Assembly (NCBI GenBank): GCA_028671895.1
Contig: JAPMAC010000231.1
Location: forward strand, 8,706,001 to 8,770,000
Direction of reading: 5' to 3'
Length of the DNA stretch: 64,000 bases
Source: Oenanthe sinensis
Taxonomy: Eukaryota > Streptophyta > Magnoliopsida > Apiales > Apiaceae
Under the pieces are notes generated by a model. The model ran no database searches and was not told the origin of the DNA. It saw nothing but the letters and a program-made list of their open reading frames with translations. Below are positions 44,960 to 58,000 of this stretch, piece by piece. The first letter of the stretch is position 1; each line of letters begins with the position of its first letter. A program made the translations under genes and the position numbers.

Positions 44960-46756
44960 TGAAAGGCTGTATGTATAGACCTATATGTAACATAGGGTTA
45001 TAACTCAACACAAGAACATGACGTGTAAATAATATGAAGTTATCACCGGAATCAGGAAGACATGAAGACTTGGTAAAGACAAAGGATAAAGAAGAAATCT
45101 ACAGACTTGAAGCATTAGCTCACTGGAAGAAGTTCATTAATATGTTCATGCCTCAGTGAAGAATAAAGGTTGAAGTATTAAAGGATGTGGAAGCAGTGAA
45201 GCAGTTGTCAAAGTACCAGAAAGATTCTAGTGATCCAAATCTGCAAGTTAGTCAAGCAATGAATTGCAGAGCTCAAGTACATGAATCGATAAGATAGAAT
45301 ATACGGCAAATACAAAGAATCAAAATATTAGATGGAATCTTGGAGTCTATTATAGATTGCTGGAGGAAGTTCATTCATATGTTCAGACTTCAGTGAAGGA
45401 TAAAGTTCGAAGATGTTCAGGGTTTCAGATATGTTTATGGTTCAGCATAAGTGCCAGAGGATTCCAATGTACTTACAATCGAAGCACTTCTAAACAACAA
45501 GGAACAAAGTCAATTGTATTGTAAAGAAGATGTGCAGATCAAGATCGTGTTAGTCGTTTGTGAACCAGACCAGTTGCACCAAACGTCAGCACAAAAGAGA
45601 TTGAGAATTGCATCTATGAATGAGAAGAATTGACTATCTACTGAAATGGGTAACAAGTGAAGTGGTATATGATGAAGCTCAGAATAAATCAAGTTCGAAT
45701 TAACAAGGAAATATTTATTTGACTTGGTTGCAGTGGAAGAAATTATATTAAGAGCTTAACAGGTTCGAAATTGGCTAAGTAAAGAAGACTACAGAAGCTA
45801 TATCCAGAAGTCAACTTGGTCAAGCTGTTTCGTCTCATTCACCGATGGTTAACAAGCTATTTTGTCTTATTCACAGATGGTTAACAACCATCGGGTGAAA
45901 TGGAAAAGAATTGGTGAAATGAAAAGGGCTTATTTTGTCTTATATGCCGATAGTTACTAACTATCGGAAAAGAAACAAAAGCCAACTAGCCACTTCCCGA
46001 TCGTTACTAAGTTTGAAGTAATTGATTTTATTTCAGTAATTGTTTTAATCCTCCGATACTTATTCTACAGACTCATCGATGGTTAAACATTTACTCAGTA
46101 AATTGTTCCGATACTTAAGGAAAAACAGAAGTGAATAAGCAGGTCAGTTTCTTGGACCACATGAAGCCACGTAGCTGTACTGAAAAAGTCTACACATAAA
46201 TTGAAGCAGAGCCATTCATTTGAGTCAGTCTTCTGCAACACAACAAAAATAACCAGAGAGAGAGAAGGCAACCGGAGAAGAGAGAACACCCAGAAAATCT
46301 ATACCTCCTCACCGGAGATGTATTAGTGGCCGGTCCCTTAACGGAAAATGTTCAGGACCACTATATATCACTCTCTACGGTCTTAGTTTCCTTTTTGATG
46401 ATCTAGAAATACTTGTATAGGAAATTGAGAGTTATATGTTTTTGTTAAGCAGCGAAGAACTTGTTCTTCGGACCGGATTTGTTGACCGGGTGTAGCAACC
46501 TCAGGGTTTATATTTATCAAATGATATATTCCCCGAATCTTGTGTTGTTTACTTTCCTGCTGATTTTCCAGAACCGAAATGATTTATCCTAAACACAGAA
46601 AATTAGTAAACAGCTCCGTAAACACTATTCACCTCAAGAACACGAGCCCACTAACCGAACTCTAAATTTATTTATCCGCAAAAGATTCGAAAGAATTTTT
46701 TAATTTAGTGAGTATCGTATTCAACCCCCCTTATACGATACTTCCGGGGCCTAACA
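44960..46756 (+). repeat. 3' LTR of copia C
   Basis: 1797 bp, differing from 33300-35095 at about nine positions by eye, for example in the C-run ACCCCCCTTATACG at the end. Confidence 0.94.
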
Positions 46757-46960
46757 TATTTATTTGGTGATAACATATCCTTAAAAGTAGACTAATTTCT
46801 TCGAGTGGTCGAATATTATGCCTATCCATATTATGGATATCCAATATTGATTGCTAAATTAATCAATTCACTTAATCCATTCTCACCAATGTATGCGCAG
46901 TCTCATGCCGCTATCCGTTTCCTTTACAAACAAACCATGTGCACCTCATAGTAACACTTT
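46757..46960 (-). pseudogene. Reverse transcriptase relic of gypsy B, first part
   Basis: Minus-strand reading GAHGLFVKETDSGMRLRIH and, after stops, IIFDHSKKLVYF matches the order of the gypsy RT blocks that usually read GAPVLFVKKKDG.MR and FDQL.GA..FSKIDL. Several stops. Element C interrupts just after this block. Confidence 0.75.
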
Positions 46961-49167
46961 CAATCTTATGATACCTTTATATATAATAGTCTTTATAACT
47001 GATGGACTAACCCTCTTATGCTGCCAGGTGCCATCTTCTAAGATGCCTCCAATGCCTAAGTTGTTCATAACACTAGGTCAATAATGAATGACGTGATCTC
47101 CATTGGTGGTAACCCTAAAATATCACTAAGGGTTACTTTTCCCAATTCTTTAACTACTCTCCTTATTGAATAGTTCCTTTTTCATATCCATTACCGGTGT
47201 CCCATGACTTAGCATCCAACGCGTAATATACTTTTTATTCAAGTCTTAATTTGAACCTTCTCAATTTATCTCTATCTTTCAAATCCCCACTTTATCCAAT
47301 GTCAGGAAATCTTAACTTCACTGTTTTATTGTTACCATCAGTTGAAACATCCTTATTTGGACAATCATCCATTCTCAACATCACATCAATTCTTTAATCT
47401 GGAAGGGACTTAAATCTATCTCAAACTGGTACACTAGTCAATCTTCATACCATATTACCTTTCCCTATTTTCCATATTTAAACATGTCATCCCTTCTTTT
47501 AGGGCAATCATTAACATAACATCTAGACTTTACAGTTATAGCTTCTTGCTGTCCATTTCACATATTCTCCCATATTAGGCTCACTGTTTAGTAAGTGAGG
47601 CCTCGATTGGCTTGGGTGAACCATAATTAATAGCACGCCAACCCGCTCATATTTCTTAATCCACTATTCTTCCAGAAGTAGAACTCTGGTTCTTTGTTAA
47701 AAGTTCATGGTATTTCCATATATGCAGCCACTTTATTTTTCATATTCTGTCATAGTTGATTCTTCCCAACACTGTGACTTTATTCTCAATTCACTTCTTT
47801 TGGGACAATCTTGGCAATTCCCATAGACTTTAATTCATGATCTGACACACTCTTGTTTCAGGTCTAGAACTTTAATTACATCTGAATTTCCAGATACTTA
47901 GGAAACAGTTGCATAATGCAAGAAATAGCTATGGCTAAAGAATTCTTTGTTCAACAAAGTTCATAAGAATTCTTGCTGAATCAACGATCTTATTAGGCCT
48001 CGACCAAATACTTTTCAGAAATTTAGGATCATCAATGACTACTCGGACCGCTCTCTAGTCCGGAATTCCACTATTAAAACAAGTAACTTCATACAAGCAT
48101 TTATGCCATAACTCATTTATACTGGTTAATCCAACAACCACCTTTGCAATGTGGCGGTCATCTCTATCCCAAGGCTTACTTTAATCCAACATCCTTGATA
48201 TATTCAAGAATTATATCAAGTGTGTATCTCATCTCTTTGTTGCGACTCTACATTGTATGCATACCATACACCATTTTAATTAAGGCTTTACTTTTTACTC
48301 TCAGAGAATCCTCAACAGAATCCTCAATATTACTCATATATAGATGGCTATATTCTTTAAGCCATACTACTCCATTTTACCCTGAAACATTCCATTTACA
48401 CGTCCTCTTATTTCTAAATTTTATTAAACTAATGGGAACGTATTTTCCACAGAAATTTGGGCATGACCTATTCATATGTCGGACTATGCCCGGTGTAAAA
48501 ACACCTCAATTATAATCTCAAAACATTCACAGTTCCCAAACATCAACATCTCATCGGTCACTTATAACATAATGTATTCCAAAAGGGGAAATAACTATGA
48601 GTCACTATATATAAATATACCCACTCTCGAGTATCCACAAGTCAGTCAACAACAATATTAATGGTCAATATCATGGACCATCAATGACATCCGCTCCATA
48701 ACATTAATAAGGGTTTACTGAAATGTAGACTATCTCTTCGGCTTACCACCAATAGATGAAAGATTGGTGAAGATTTGACACGCCATCAATTTGAACATGG
48801 TCATCTTAATGATTGTGCCAAGAATGAAGTGGTTTTTCTTCTCTTAGTAATGCTCCCCTCAGTCCTGGGGTACTAGCATACTTAGTGCTACACTTATAGC
48901 ACATCTGGGCTCCAATAATTCTCAAACTCCCATTCTCAATCATAAATCCTCTTACTCCGATGAGTCTCCTCGGCTAGAGTTCAACATCTTTGTAAGGAAA
49001 GTTCTTATTATCTTTCCTAACTATTCTTATATGAGTATATTAGTCTCATAATATAAATAACTTCTACATCCGATAGCCCGAATATGAATTCGATAGGAGC
49101 TCGCTCTCTATCAATCTTATCCAAACATAACTCTTAACTCTCTCGTTCCTGAGTACTATAACCTAGA
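46961..49167 (-). pseudogene. Gag-protease region of gypsy B, nearly unreadable
   Basis: By position this is gag and protease of B. The only recognisable trace is near 48440-48500, where the minus strand gives GVFTPGIVRHMNRSCP, like a CCHC knuckle (C..CG..GHM.R.CP) with the first two cysteines lost. Everything else is broken by stops. A 123-codon ORF on the other strand at 48144 has no support. Confidence 0.5.
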
Positions 49168-49179
49168 GCTCTGATACCA
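49168..49179 (-). other. Primer binding site of gypsy B
   Basis: Minus strand TGGTATCAGAGC four bases after the LTR end GGCGTCACA, complementary to initiator methionine tRNA. Confidence 0.9.
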
Positions 49180-49183
49180 TCTC

Positions 49184-52100
49184 TGTGACGCCCCCAGATC
49201 CAGGGTCAGGAATCTAGGTTGTCACTATCCAATTTTCACCACAATAACATCACTCACCTGCTTTAACCATTATAATAACCAAACATAAAAGCAGTGACCC
49301 CAAACCAAATACACAACTCAAGTTATAGTCTCAGGAAACGAACTTAAAATAGTAATAGTTATTACAAACCAATGTATCCTCAGGATCTCACACTACTAAT
49401 ATAACTTCCACATGATGTTACATTAGAAGTAAACATTAATCCAAGATCTACTGTCACATTACATATTTTTCAATGAGTCTAGGATTCTAATCTGGAATCC
49501 CGCCTTTCTTGCACCATTTATCGAAGTCCTGAACCTGACTAGCTCAAGCTCGAATCTTCCTGTTCCTTAACATAATACCCGAGGTAGACAATTCATAGTC
49601 ATCTCTTTCTGCAAGATATAAGATTTACAAAAAGCAAGAATGAGCCAAAGAATGCTCAGCAAGTTATTTATCAGAATATTTCAAGGAAAAGGTGATAGCC
49701 ATAATTATCCCAACTGGATATTCAACAATAAAGTACATAACTAGCAATCTGCTTGAAGATGTATAGCCAGTTATATCTCGACAATAAATGACTCAAGGTT
49801 CACGATGCAAGAAGATATTCACAACAATAATGCAGTTCACGTTACTGCAATACAACAATTTAAGTTCATAATTTTTGAGACTGACAGTATCAATAACTTA
49901 GCACAATGGCCTCAATCACCGAGTACCATTCGTTTGAGTATCAATAAGCAAGCAGTTCAATATACTGCGAAAAGAATGAATGAAAGTTCAACAATTCCCA
50001 TTAACACTATCAGTAGCTTAGCACCATGGCTTTCGTTATAGTGTAGGAACAATGAAATTGATATATGCGAATAAAACAATACTCAAAGCAATCAACAAAC
50101 TCAGAGTGGATTACATTCCCCGTTAACACTATCGGTAACTCAGCACCTAGGCTTTCGTTACAGTGCAACGTCAAATTCCAATTGGAAGAAACGGGATTAA
50201 CTGGAGATTTTTCAACGCCTTATTGTACTCGATGATCAGTCGCATGTACAATCGACATTTCGTCATTTTCTCTACTAGTAGAAGGACAACCCCTTATCGG
50301 GACGTCACCCTAGGCAACTCATGGGCCTTTAATTACGGCTGGGTCGTGCGTCCCCGACCTCTTACGTAACTTTTACTCCAGTCCCTGATGAATACTTTAA
50401 AAATCATCAAACCTAGAAGGAAATTTAATCAAACCTTCTAGAATAACAACAATCCACTCTAGGATTTCAATCAACTGTTAAGGAAGGGAATTCAATACCA
50501 CCTTCCACAACAACAACAATCCATCATAGGATTTCATCAACAGATAAGGAAGGGAATTTAATACAACCTTCCAAAACAACAACAATCCACTCTAGGATTT
50601 CAATCAACAGATAAGGAAGGGAATTTAATACAACCTTCCAGAACAACAACGACAATCCATCACAGGATTTCAATCAACAGATAAAGAAGGGAATTTAATA
50701 CAACCTTCCAGAACAACACAACAATCCATCACAGGATTTCAATCAACAGATAAGGAAGGAAATTTAATACAACCTTCTAGAACAACACAACAATCCATCA
50801 CAGGATTTCAATCAACTGTTAAGGAAGGGAATTTAATACAACCTTCCAGAACAACACAACAATCCATCACAGGATTTCAATCAACAGATAAGGAAGGGAA
50901 TTTAATACAACCTTCCAGAACAACAACGACAATCCATCACAGGATTTCAATCAACGGATAAGGAAGGGAATTTAATACAACCTTCCAGAACAACAACGAC
51001 CTATTGTAAGATTTCAATATCTGACAATAGCTTGGCTCCCTAAACCAAGTGAGAGTATTCTCAAAACATCTAGGTTGACTCTCAGTCAACGATTTCAACA
51101 AGACAGAAACCCTTGAATCAAGGAGACTCAAGAACGCGACCGGGGAGCCGCTAATACTAGCTAAAATAGACTCCACAAAACATTACAGTTTTGGAGTGAA
51201 AAATGGGCCTTAAAGGCACCAATACAACAGGGAGGAATATCGGAGTCGGACGTTACCTCCCGAACCTGGAGTTATTGACTCAGAATAAATATAAAATATC
51301 CGAGTCATCGCTCACCATTTATTATTTAATGAAAAATAATATTTAAAGAAATTTAGACAACTCCAGAATATTTTTAAAGAACAAATAAATATTTTATTAA
51401 TATTTAGGAGGCCCAGAATAGTCCTCGAAAAATATTAAAAGGATTTAAAAGAATTAAAATATTTAATCCCAATATAATCAAGATTATTTAATATTTAAAT
51501 AATCTTAAACGATTCAACATATTTAAATAATATTTAATCAACATTAAATAATATTTAAATAAACCAAAACGAATTGAAAGTATTTAATCAGTAGTTAAAT
51601 ACTTTTAAATATCCCAAAATATTTAAATAATATTTAATCAATATTAAATAATATTTAAATAATCTCAAATGCCCTGAAAGTATTTAATTAACCCTTAAAC
51701 ACTTTCTATATTCTTTAAATAATATTTAATAAACTAAATATTATTTAAAACATTAAATATCGACTAACCGTCGAGACACACTAGACTACTCCCGGTAGAC
51801 CATCGAGCACCAAAAAGATGTACTCGACGCCAGATTCAGTTATACAAAACTGAAAGCAAACGTCCTCTAACTTTTTAAGAAGTTCAGAGGCATCTCAAAA
51901 CTAAGTTGAAAAGATCTCATTCTACTCACAAGAAACAATCTTAAACAACCTACGCATACTTGTGTCCTACATCAGAATAATAGTGACGAAGCGTCGGACA
52001 CTTGCATACTCTAACTTTTCGAGAAGTTCAGAGTAGCAGACGAATCAAGTTATAAATGAACAAGACAGTTCAAGGGAAATGCCGACGTGCATTTCCAACG

Positions 52101-54716
52101 ACGTGCATTTCCAACAACTACAATAAGCTAGATAGTTCCAAACACAGCAAAAATGCATAATTGAAGAACTTATCATTAAGTCAAAGATTTCAAAAATTTT
52201 GGCATCACCATGAATTAATAATATTCTGATATGGAATAAAACGATAGAGTCGGAAACTTGCCTGAAGTCCATGGAATGCTATTCCAGCTTCTCCACGCTC
52301 CGGGTACTCTATAATCATATAAGAACCCACTTTTAGTTTACATACGCATGTATCAGGTTAATTGTAATTTATACAATTACTCTACATTTCGCCCGGTACT
52401 TCACCTCCTCGGGCCTACTTTAGCTATTCATAAAACTATCCTCTCAATAGTTTTTAATCAAGCTCTTTGCACCTACGTATAGTCATGATATTCCGGTCGA
52501 CTCGAGACAAGTCCTCTATCCTGCTCGAAATTGTTTCCCAAAACGGTTGTTCAACCTTTTCTTATGTTCATCTCACTTAACACCCTGTTTTCTATCATTT
52601 TTCATAAATTGGAAATTAATCATTTTGACACGGTTCCTTCTCTGGGGTCTTATATGACTGTCAAAGAATCTCCCATAAAAGTTTCAGATTTTATTACGCT
52701 CCGTAGCTAGTCCAATCATAGCCTCAAAGTTGGACAAAAACAGGATTTTCATTTCCTGCGCTACCGTTACTAAAACGTTCATAACTTTTGACTCGTAACT
52801 CCGAATGACGCAAAATTAGCGCTCAAACGATCTAGAGACTATCTGCTATCTAACCATATCAACCATAAGCCAAGAACAGTGACTGAATGTTGCCAGATTT
52901 TCTGGACAGTTACAGCAGTTAGTTCAAGAAAAAAATTGGCATGGTAACGTTTGTAAACTCATCGTTTCCCATTTTTATACTACTCCAATCCAACCAACAA
53001 CAATCCCAAACTCCTCAAACAACATCAACAATTAACATACGACAATCTCAAGCCAAGAAATTAGTCACTATTATGAAAATGTAACTAAAAATCAAATGAG
53101 CAACCAAGCTTGACATAACTCTTGTACTAAAACCACAATATCTCAATGATCGTTAATCGAAATGACACAATTCTTTCTCCACGAACATCCTGGATGTTCC
53201 TATTATTTTACATAAAAGTTTCAAGATTTATGGAGTAACCTAGCTAGCATGATCACATCCTCCAAGTTAGGTGAAAACAGAGTTGCTGAGTTTTCTGACC
53301 TCCCTTACCGTTTTGGCCATAACTTTTAGCTCATAACTCCGTTTGACGCAAAATTAGCGCGCAAACGATCTAGAGACCGATATCTATCTAACCATATAAA
53401 GAAATCATCAATCAAGGCAGGTTAGACCCTTCGGGTTTTATGAACAGTTGGTAGGCAGAAACAAATTTTGCATGGTTCCGTTTGTACGTTCATCGTTTAC
53501 CTCGTTTTAAACTCATCCAATTCAACTCAAACGACTTCCATATATTTTACACTACTACTTGGGAATGTACTCAAGACATCCCAAGCCCAAAAACAATTAA
53601 TCGACACTCCAAACATTGCCAATAACTCATCCAATTCATTACCAATGCAACATAGCTTTTAAAACCAATTTACTTATTCGAACATAACAATTTACTCACT
53701 CCTCTTAACATCCTCAACTCTTAACCAAGTCATCTTCACATTACACATTTATAAGTCTTAACCAAATCATCACTACATCACACAACCATAGACAACAAAA
53801 CAAGCACTTATTCTTATGATCAAAGCCATAACATAGCATGCTATATCACATAAACACTATATAGCTAGGGTTTGTATTTTCAAGGCTACCCATGCTCATT
53901 AACAATTACCCAAAGCTTAAACAACTCATAACAATCATCTAACAAGCCATAGGAACTCAAGAATTAAAGAAAATAAATTTTTAATTTTCGAATTCACTGT
54001 TCATCGTCACTTTCAAGTTGTGAAAAGAGTAATCTAGAGATGGTGGGTGCTTGAGACGTTACCTTGGTTAGGAAGAGCTTGGAAGCACCTTTCTTTTAAG
54101 CTATTATATGCAATAATCCACCAAATATCCATGTAGTTCCACCATCTTCTTCCTCCATTCTTCCCTTCGGTTTTTCTCCATGGAAAGGGGGAGAACTCAG
54201 CTGCCTTTTCTTATTTTCGGTCGTGTGTGGTGGAAGCTAGTGTTTTAAAAGATTCGCGCGGTAGTCGTGTAATTTCCCGATAACGTTTTACTCTCTCGTT
54301 ATCGTACTCTTTTCTTTCGTCCCACCTAAGTTTTAAAACTTAAAAATATCATATTATGATTCTAATATATTTTAGAATCATTAAATTAATACTCTTTAAT
54401 TATTTCGAGAATTTACGAAACAATTCTCCGAATAAATGCTATTCGCTTACACTGCCTCTCAAACTCTATTACGACTTTCATCCGGACTTCAAATTTATTT
54501 TGTTAGACTAAAAATAATTATTAGTCCTATATTTATTATGTATGCTACCGTAACACCGATACGCATATTTTCAAATATCCTGTATATTAACAATACGGTC
54601 TCACAGTTCCCGTAGCTTATGAAGAAAATAAATCCATAAAATCATTTCTCCATAAAATGAAAAAATTTATCCAAAAATCTTAATAACCCCGAGCGTCAAA
54701 AATATGGGTTATTACA
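49184..54716 (-). repeat. 5' LTR of gypsy B, uninterrupted
   Basis: 5533 bp. It shows the intact form of the LTR and so proves the D insertion site (CATCGCTCACCATTTATT here, split by D in the other copy). It differs from the 3' LTR by about 1% plus indels: two extra tandem units, a 23-bp loss near 52486 and a small duplication at about 52085-52115. Confidence 0.94.
50419..51025. repeat. Tandem array of about 67-bp units in B LTR (9 copies)
   Basis: Same array as at 13916-14387 with about two more units (607 against 472 bp). The extra units carry AACAACACAACAATCC, so the gain or loss lies in the middle of the array. Confidence 0.88.
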
Positions 54717-54721
54717 GGAAC

Positions 54722-57700
54722 CTTACTCATGTGGTCCTTGTCATCCAATGATTTTGGACACTGATCTTTAGATATCATTATCCCTTGAGACACGGGGACA
54801 TATACCATTTTTGCATTTTGTATACCAAAACGATGCAAAACCTTATCGATGTATGTACTCTGACTTAGATCGATCATCCTTCTAGATCTATCCCTATAGA
54901 TCCTCATTCCTAGAATTTAGGATGCTTCTCCTAAGTCTTTCATAGAGAAGTTGCTCCCTAACCAAATCTTAACAGCCTTGAGAGAAGGTATGTCATTCCC
55001 CATTAGTAGTATGTCATCAAAATATAGTACTATGAATGCCACATGGCTCCCACTAACCTTCTTGTAAACACAAGGTTCATCTTCGTTTTGAACAAAGCCA
55101 TACTCTTTGACTGTTTCATCAAAACGGATATTCCATCTCCTAGAGGCTTGCTTCAATCCATAAATGGATCGACGTAATTTACATACCTTGCTAACATTCC
55201 TTGGATCGACAAAACCTTCAGGTTGTGTCATGTACACATCCACATCCTCTTCAAGGATTCCGTTAAGGAAGGATGTTTTGACATCCATTTGCCAGATTTC
55301 ATAATCATGGAATGCTGCAATAGCAAGCAAAATCCTTATGGACTTGACCATAGCCACTGGTGAGAAAGTCTCATCATAGTCAATACCATGAATTTGTCTG
55401 AAACCTTTTGCAACCAGCCTTGCTTTATAGGTCCGAACATTTCCATCCATGTCAGTTTTCTTCTTGAAAACCCATTTGCACCCTATGGGTTTTACCCCTT
55501 TAGGTGGATCAACCAAAGTCCATACTCGGTTTTCGTACATGGAATCCATCTCGGATTTTATGGCTTCTAGCCATCTCTTAGAGTCTGGACTGTTCATAGC
55601 ATCTTGGTATGTGAGAGGCTCATCTTCATCTATGAGCATCAAATCACCACATTGAGTCAAGAGAAATCCATATCTCTCTGGCTCATGGCGAATTCTACCA
55701 GTTCTACGAACAACCTGTGTTTGTTGAGCATTATCATTATCCTGCACCTGTTCCACTTCAGGTTCAATGCTATTTTGTGGTTCTCGATCTTCATCGAGGT
55801 CTATAGTTCTCCCACTGTTTCTTTTGGAAACAAAATCTCTTTCCATGAAAACAGCGTCTCGAGCAATAAACACCTTCTGCTCAGAAGGACTATAAAAATA
55901 ATACGCCTTTGTTTCTTTAGGGTATCCCACAAAATTGCACTCTTCAGATTTAGGTCCAAGCTTGTCAGATACTTGACGTTTCACAAACGCCTTGCATACC
56001 CAAACTTTCATAAAGTTCATGCCTGACCGTTTCTTCTCCCATATTTCATATGGAGTCTTTTGAACCTTCTTAGTAGGAACACGGTTAAGTGTGAAAGCCG
56101 CTGTTTCTAGAGCGTAACCCCAGAAACTAATTGGAAGATCTGCATGACTCATCATCGATCGCACCATGTCCAACAAGGTGCGATTTCTCCTCTCTGAAAC
56201 TCCATTCCATTGAGGTGTACCTGGCGGAGTGAGTTGTGATACAATATCACCCTCCTTTAAATAATCTTTAAATTTTGTGCTCAAGTATTCTCCTCCACGA
56301 TCAGATCGTAAGATTTTAATACTTGTGCCTCCGCCAATTTGCTTCTCTACTTCAGCCTTGTATTCTTTGAACTTTTCAAAAGAATCGGATTTATTGTTCA
56401 TAAGATATACATATCCATATCTACTGAAATCATTAGTAAATGTTATGAAGTAGTAGTAGCCTCCTCTAGCCATCACACGCATTGGGCCGCATACATCACT
56501 ATGTATTAGCTCTAGACGTTCAGTGGCCCTTTGACCCTTACCAGTGAAAGGGGATTTAGTCATTTTACCAAGCAAACAAGATTCGCATTCTTGGTATGAT
56601 TCAAAATCAAACTTATCCAAATATCCATCTTTATGTAATTTGGATATGCGTTTCTCATTTATATGGCCTAGACAACAATGCCAAAGGTATGTTTGATTTG
56701 AGTCATTAACTTTAAGTCGTTTGTTTTCTATATTACAGACAGGATTATCTAAGTCAAGAACATATAAACCATTAAACAAACGCGCAACACCATAGGTTAA
56801 ATCATTCAAAGCAAAAGAGCAACTGTTGTTCTTTATTGTAAACGAAAAACCTTTCTTGTCCAAACAAGAAACAGAAATAATGTTTCTGCGAATCGCAGGC
56901 ACGTAATAACAATTTTCCAGTTCTAAAACTAGCCTAGGGGGCAAAGATAAATAATATGTTCCTACAGCTAAAGCAGCAACTCTTGCTCCATTGGCAACTC
57001 GTAGGTCCATTTCTCCTTTAGCCAATGTCCTACTTCTCTGCATTTCCTGCACATTTATAGAAATATGCGAAGCACATCCAGTATCCAATACCCAAGATGT
57101 AGAAATAGATAGATTAACTTCTGTAACATATATACCTGAAGTAGAAGCTTGCTCAGCCCTCTTCTTCTTCAGATCCTCCAAGTAAACTGAACAGTTTCTC
57201 TTCCAGTGACCAGTTTTCTTACAGTAGTGACATTCACCCTTAGCGACCCCACCTTTAGGCCTTAAAGCCTGTTTGGGACCTGACTTTGGCTTGGGTGTAG
57301 AATCAGAACCTGTCTTCTTCTTACCCTTCCACTTGCCTTTCCCTTTGGCCTTACCTTTATTGCCCACCATCAGTATGGGAGCAGGTTCAGCCGTCTTCAT
57401 GTTGGTCTCATATGTTCTCAACATAGCCAACAATTCAATAGGTGTTTTGTCAAATTCATTCATGTTGTAGTTTATGATAAACTGGGTGAATTTGTTGTTC
57501 AAAGAATTCATGATTAGGTCAATACCAATTTCCTGAATAATCGGGAAACCCAAAGTATCAAGATACTCAATGTAACCAATCAACTTCAGAACATGTGGGC
57601 CAACTGGTTCACTTGCCCCTTGTTTACAATTAAAAAGTGACTTGCTCGTGTTGAACCTTTCTTGACGAGTTTGGCTTGCAAACATGCTTTGCAAGTGCTC

Positions 57701-58000
57701 ATAGATAGTATATGCATCCATATGCACATGCTGTCTTTGAAGCTCAGCACTCATAGTTGCCAACATAAGACATGCAACATCAGTTGCATCATTCTCATCA
57801 TTTATGTGGGCCGCTCGTTCCTCAACAGTAGCGCCCTCAGGAAGGGGACCTGCCGGAGGAGTATCAATGACATGAATATTGCGCTCCTGCCTGAGGACAA
57901 TCCTCAAATTCCTCTGTCAGTCTAGGAAGTTGTTTCCTCCTGTCAGCCTATCCTTCTCAAGGACAGATCGTACGGATAGTGTGTTTGTGTTGTTTGTCAT
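54722..58000 (-). pseudogene. Gag-pol of Angela copia A (5' part)
   Basis: A single long frame from ATG at 58000 (MTNNTNTLSVRSVLEKDRL) to the B insertion, continuing at 12680. Gag has the Angela-type block CLMLATMS, then a CCHC knuckle (CHYC...GHW...C). Protease is DTGCASH. Integrase has the HHCC site and catalytic D, D, E with 35-residue spacing between the last two. RT has KWVFKKK, DVKTSFLNG and YFDD. Two stops break it: TGA at 57917-57919 within gag residue 28 or so, and TAA at 54917-54919 in RT just after DLGEAS. Otherwise a 996-codon run is open. With 11994-12680 it makes about 1320 codons, the normal size for the lineage. Dead as a unit because of B and the stops. Confidence 0.93.

Larger units (their letters stand above)
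33300..46756 (+). mobile_element. SIRE-type copia element C, decayed genes
   Basis: 13,457 bp bounded by LTRs of 1796 and 1797 bp (TGAAAGGC...CCTAACA) and the duplication TATTT (33295-33299 and 46757-46761). Plus-strand order: LTR, primer site, AT-rich leader, gag, intron-like segment, pol, long spacer, third-ORF remnant, purine tracts, LTR. The terminal bases and tract AATAGGGGGAGAT match D, so both are SIRE-type but of different families. LTRs differ at about 9 places (0.5%) while the genes are full of stops, so a defective copy was probably mobilised by helpers. Confidence 0.93.
12681..54716 (-). mobile_element. Gypsy element B, Tekay/Del-like with 5.5-kb LTRs
   Basis: Bounded by TGTGACGCCCCC and GGTTATTACA (TG...CA) and flanked by GGAAC at 12676-12680 and 54717-54721. 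The target is the RT/RNase H part of copia A. With D and C removed it is about 14.7 kb: LTRs of about 5.4 and 5.5 kb and only 3.8 kb of internal DNA. Internal relics in gypsy order are a zinc-knuckle-like gag piece, RT and an integrase C-terminal piece, hence Ty3/gypsy; the LTR length and start TGTAATAACC suggest Tekay/Del but this lineage call is tentative. I counted about 56 LTR substitutions in 5.3 kb (about 1%). Confidence 0.9.

Noticed and set aside
48144..48515. 123-codon plus-strand ORF
   Set aside because: Lies in the decayed internal region of minus-strand gypsy B; no similarity recognised and composition is non-coding-like.
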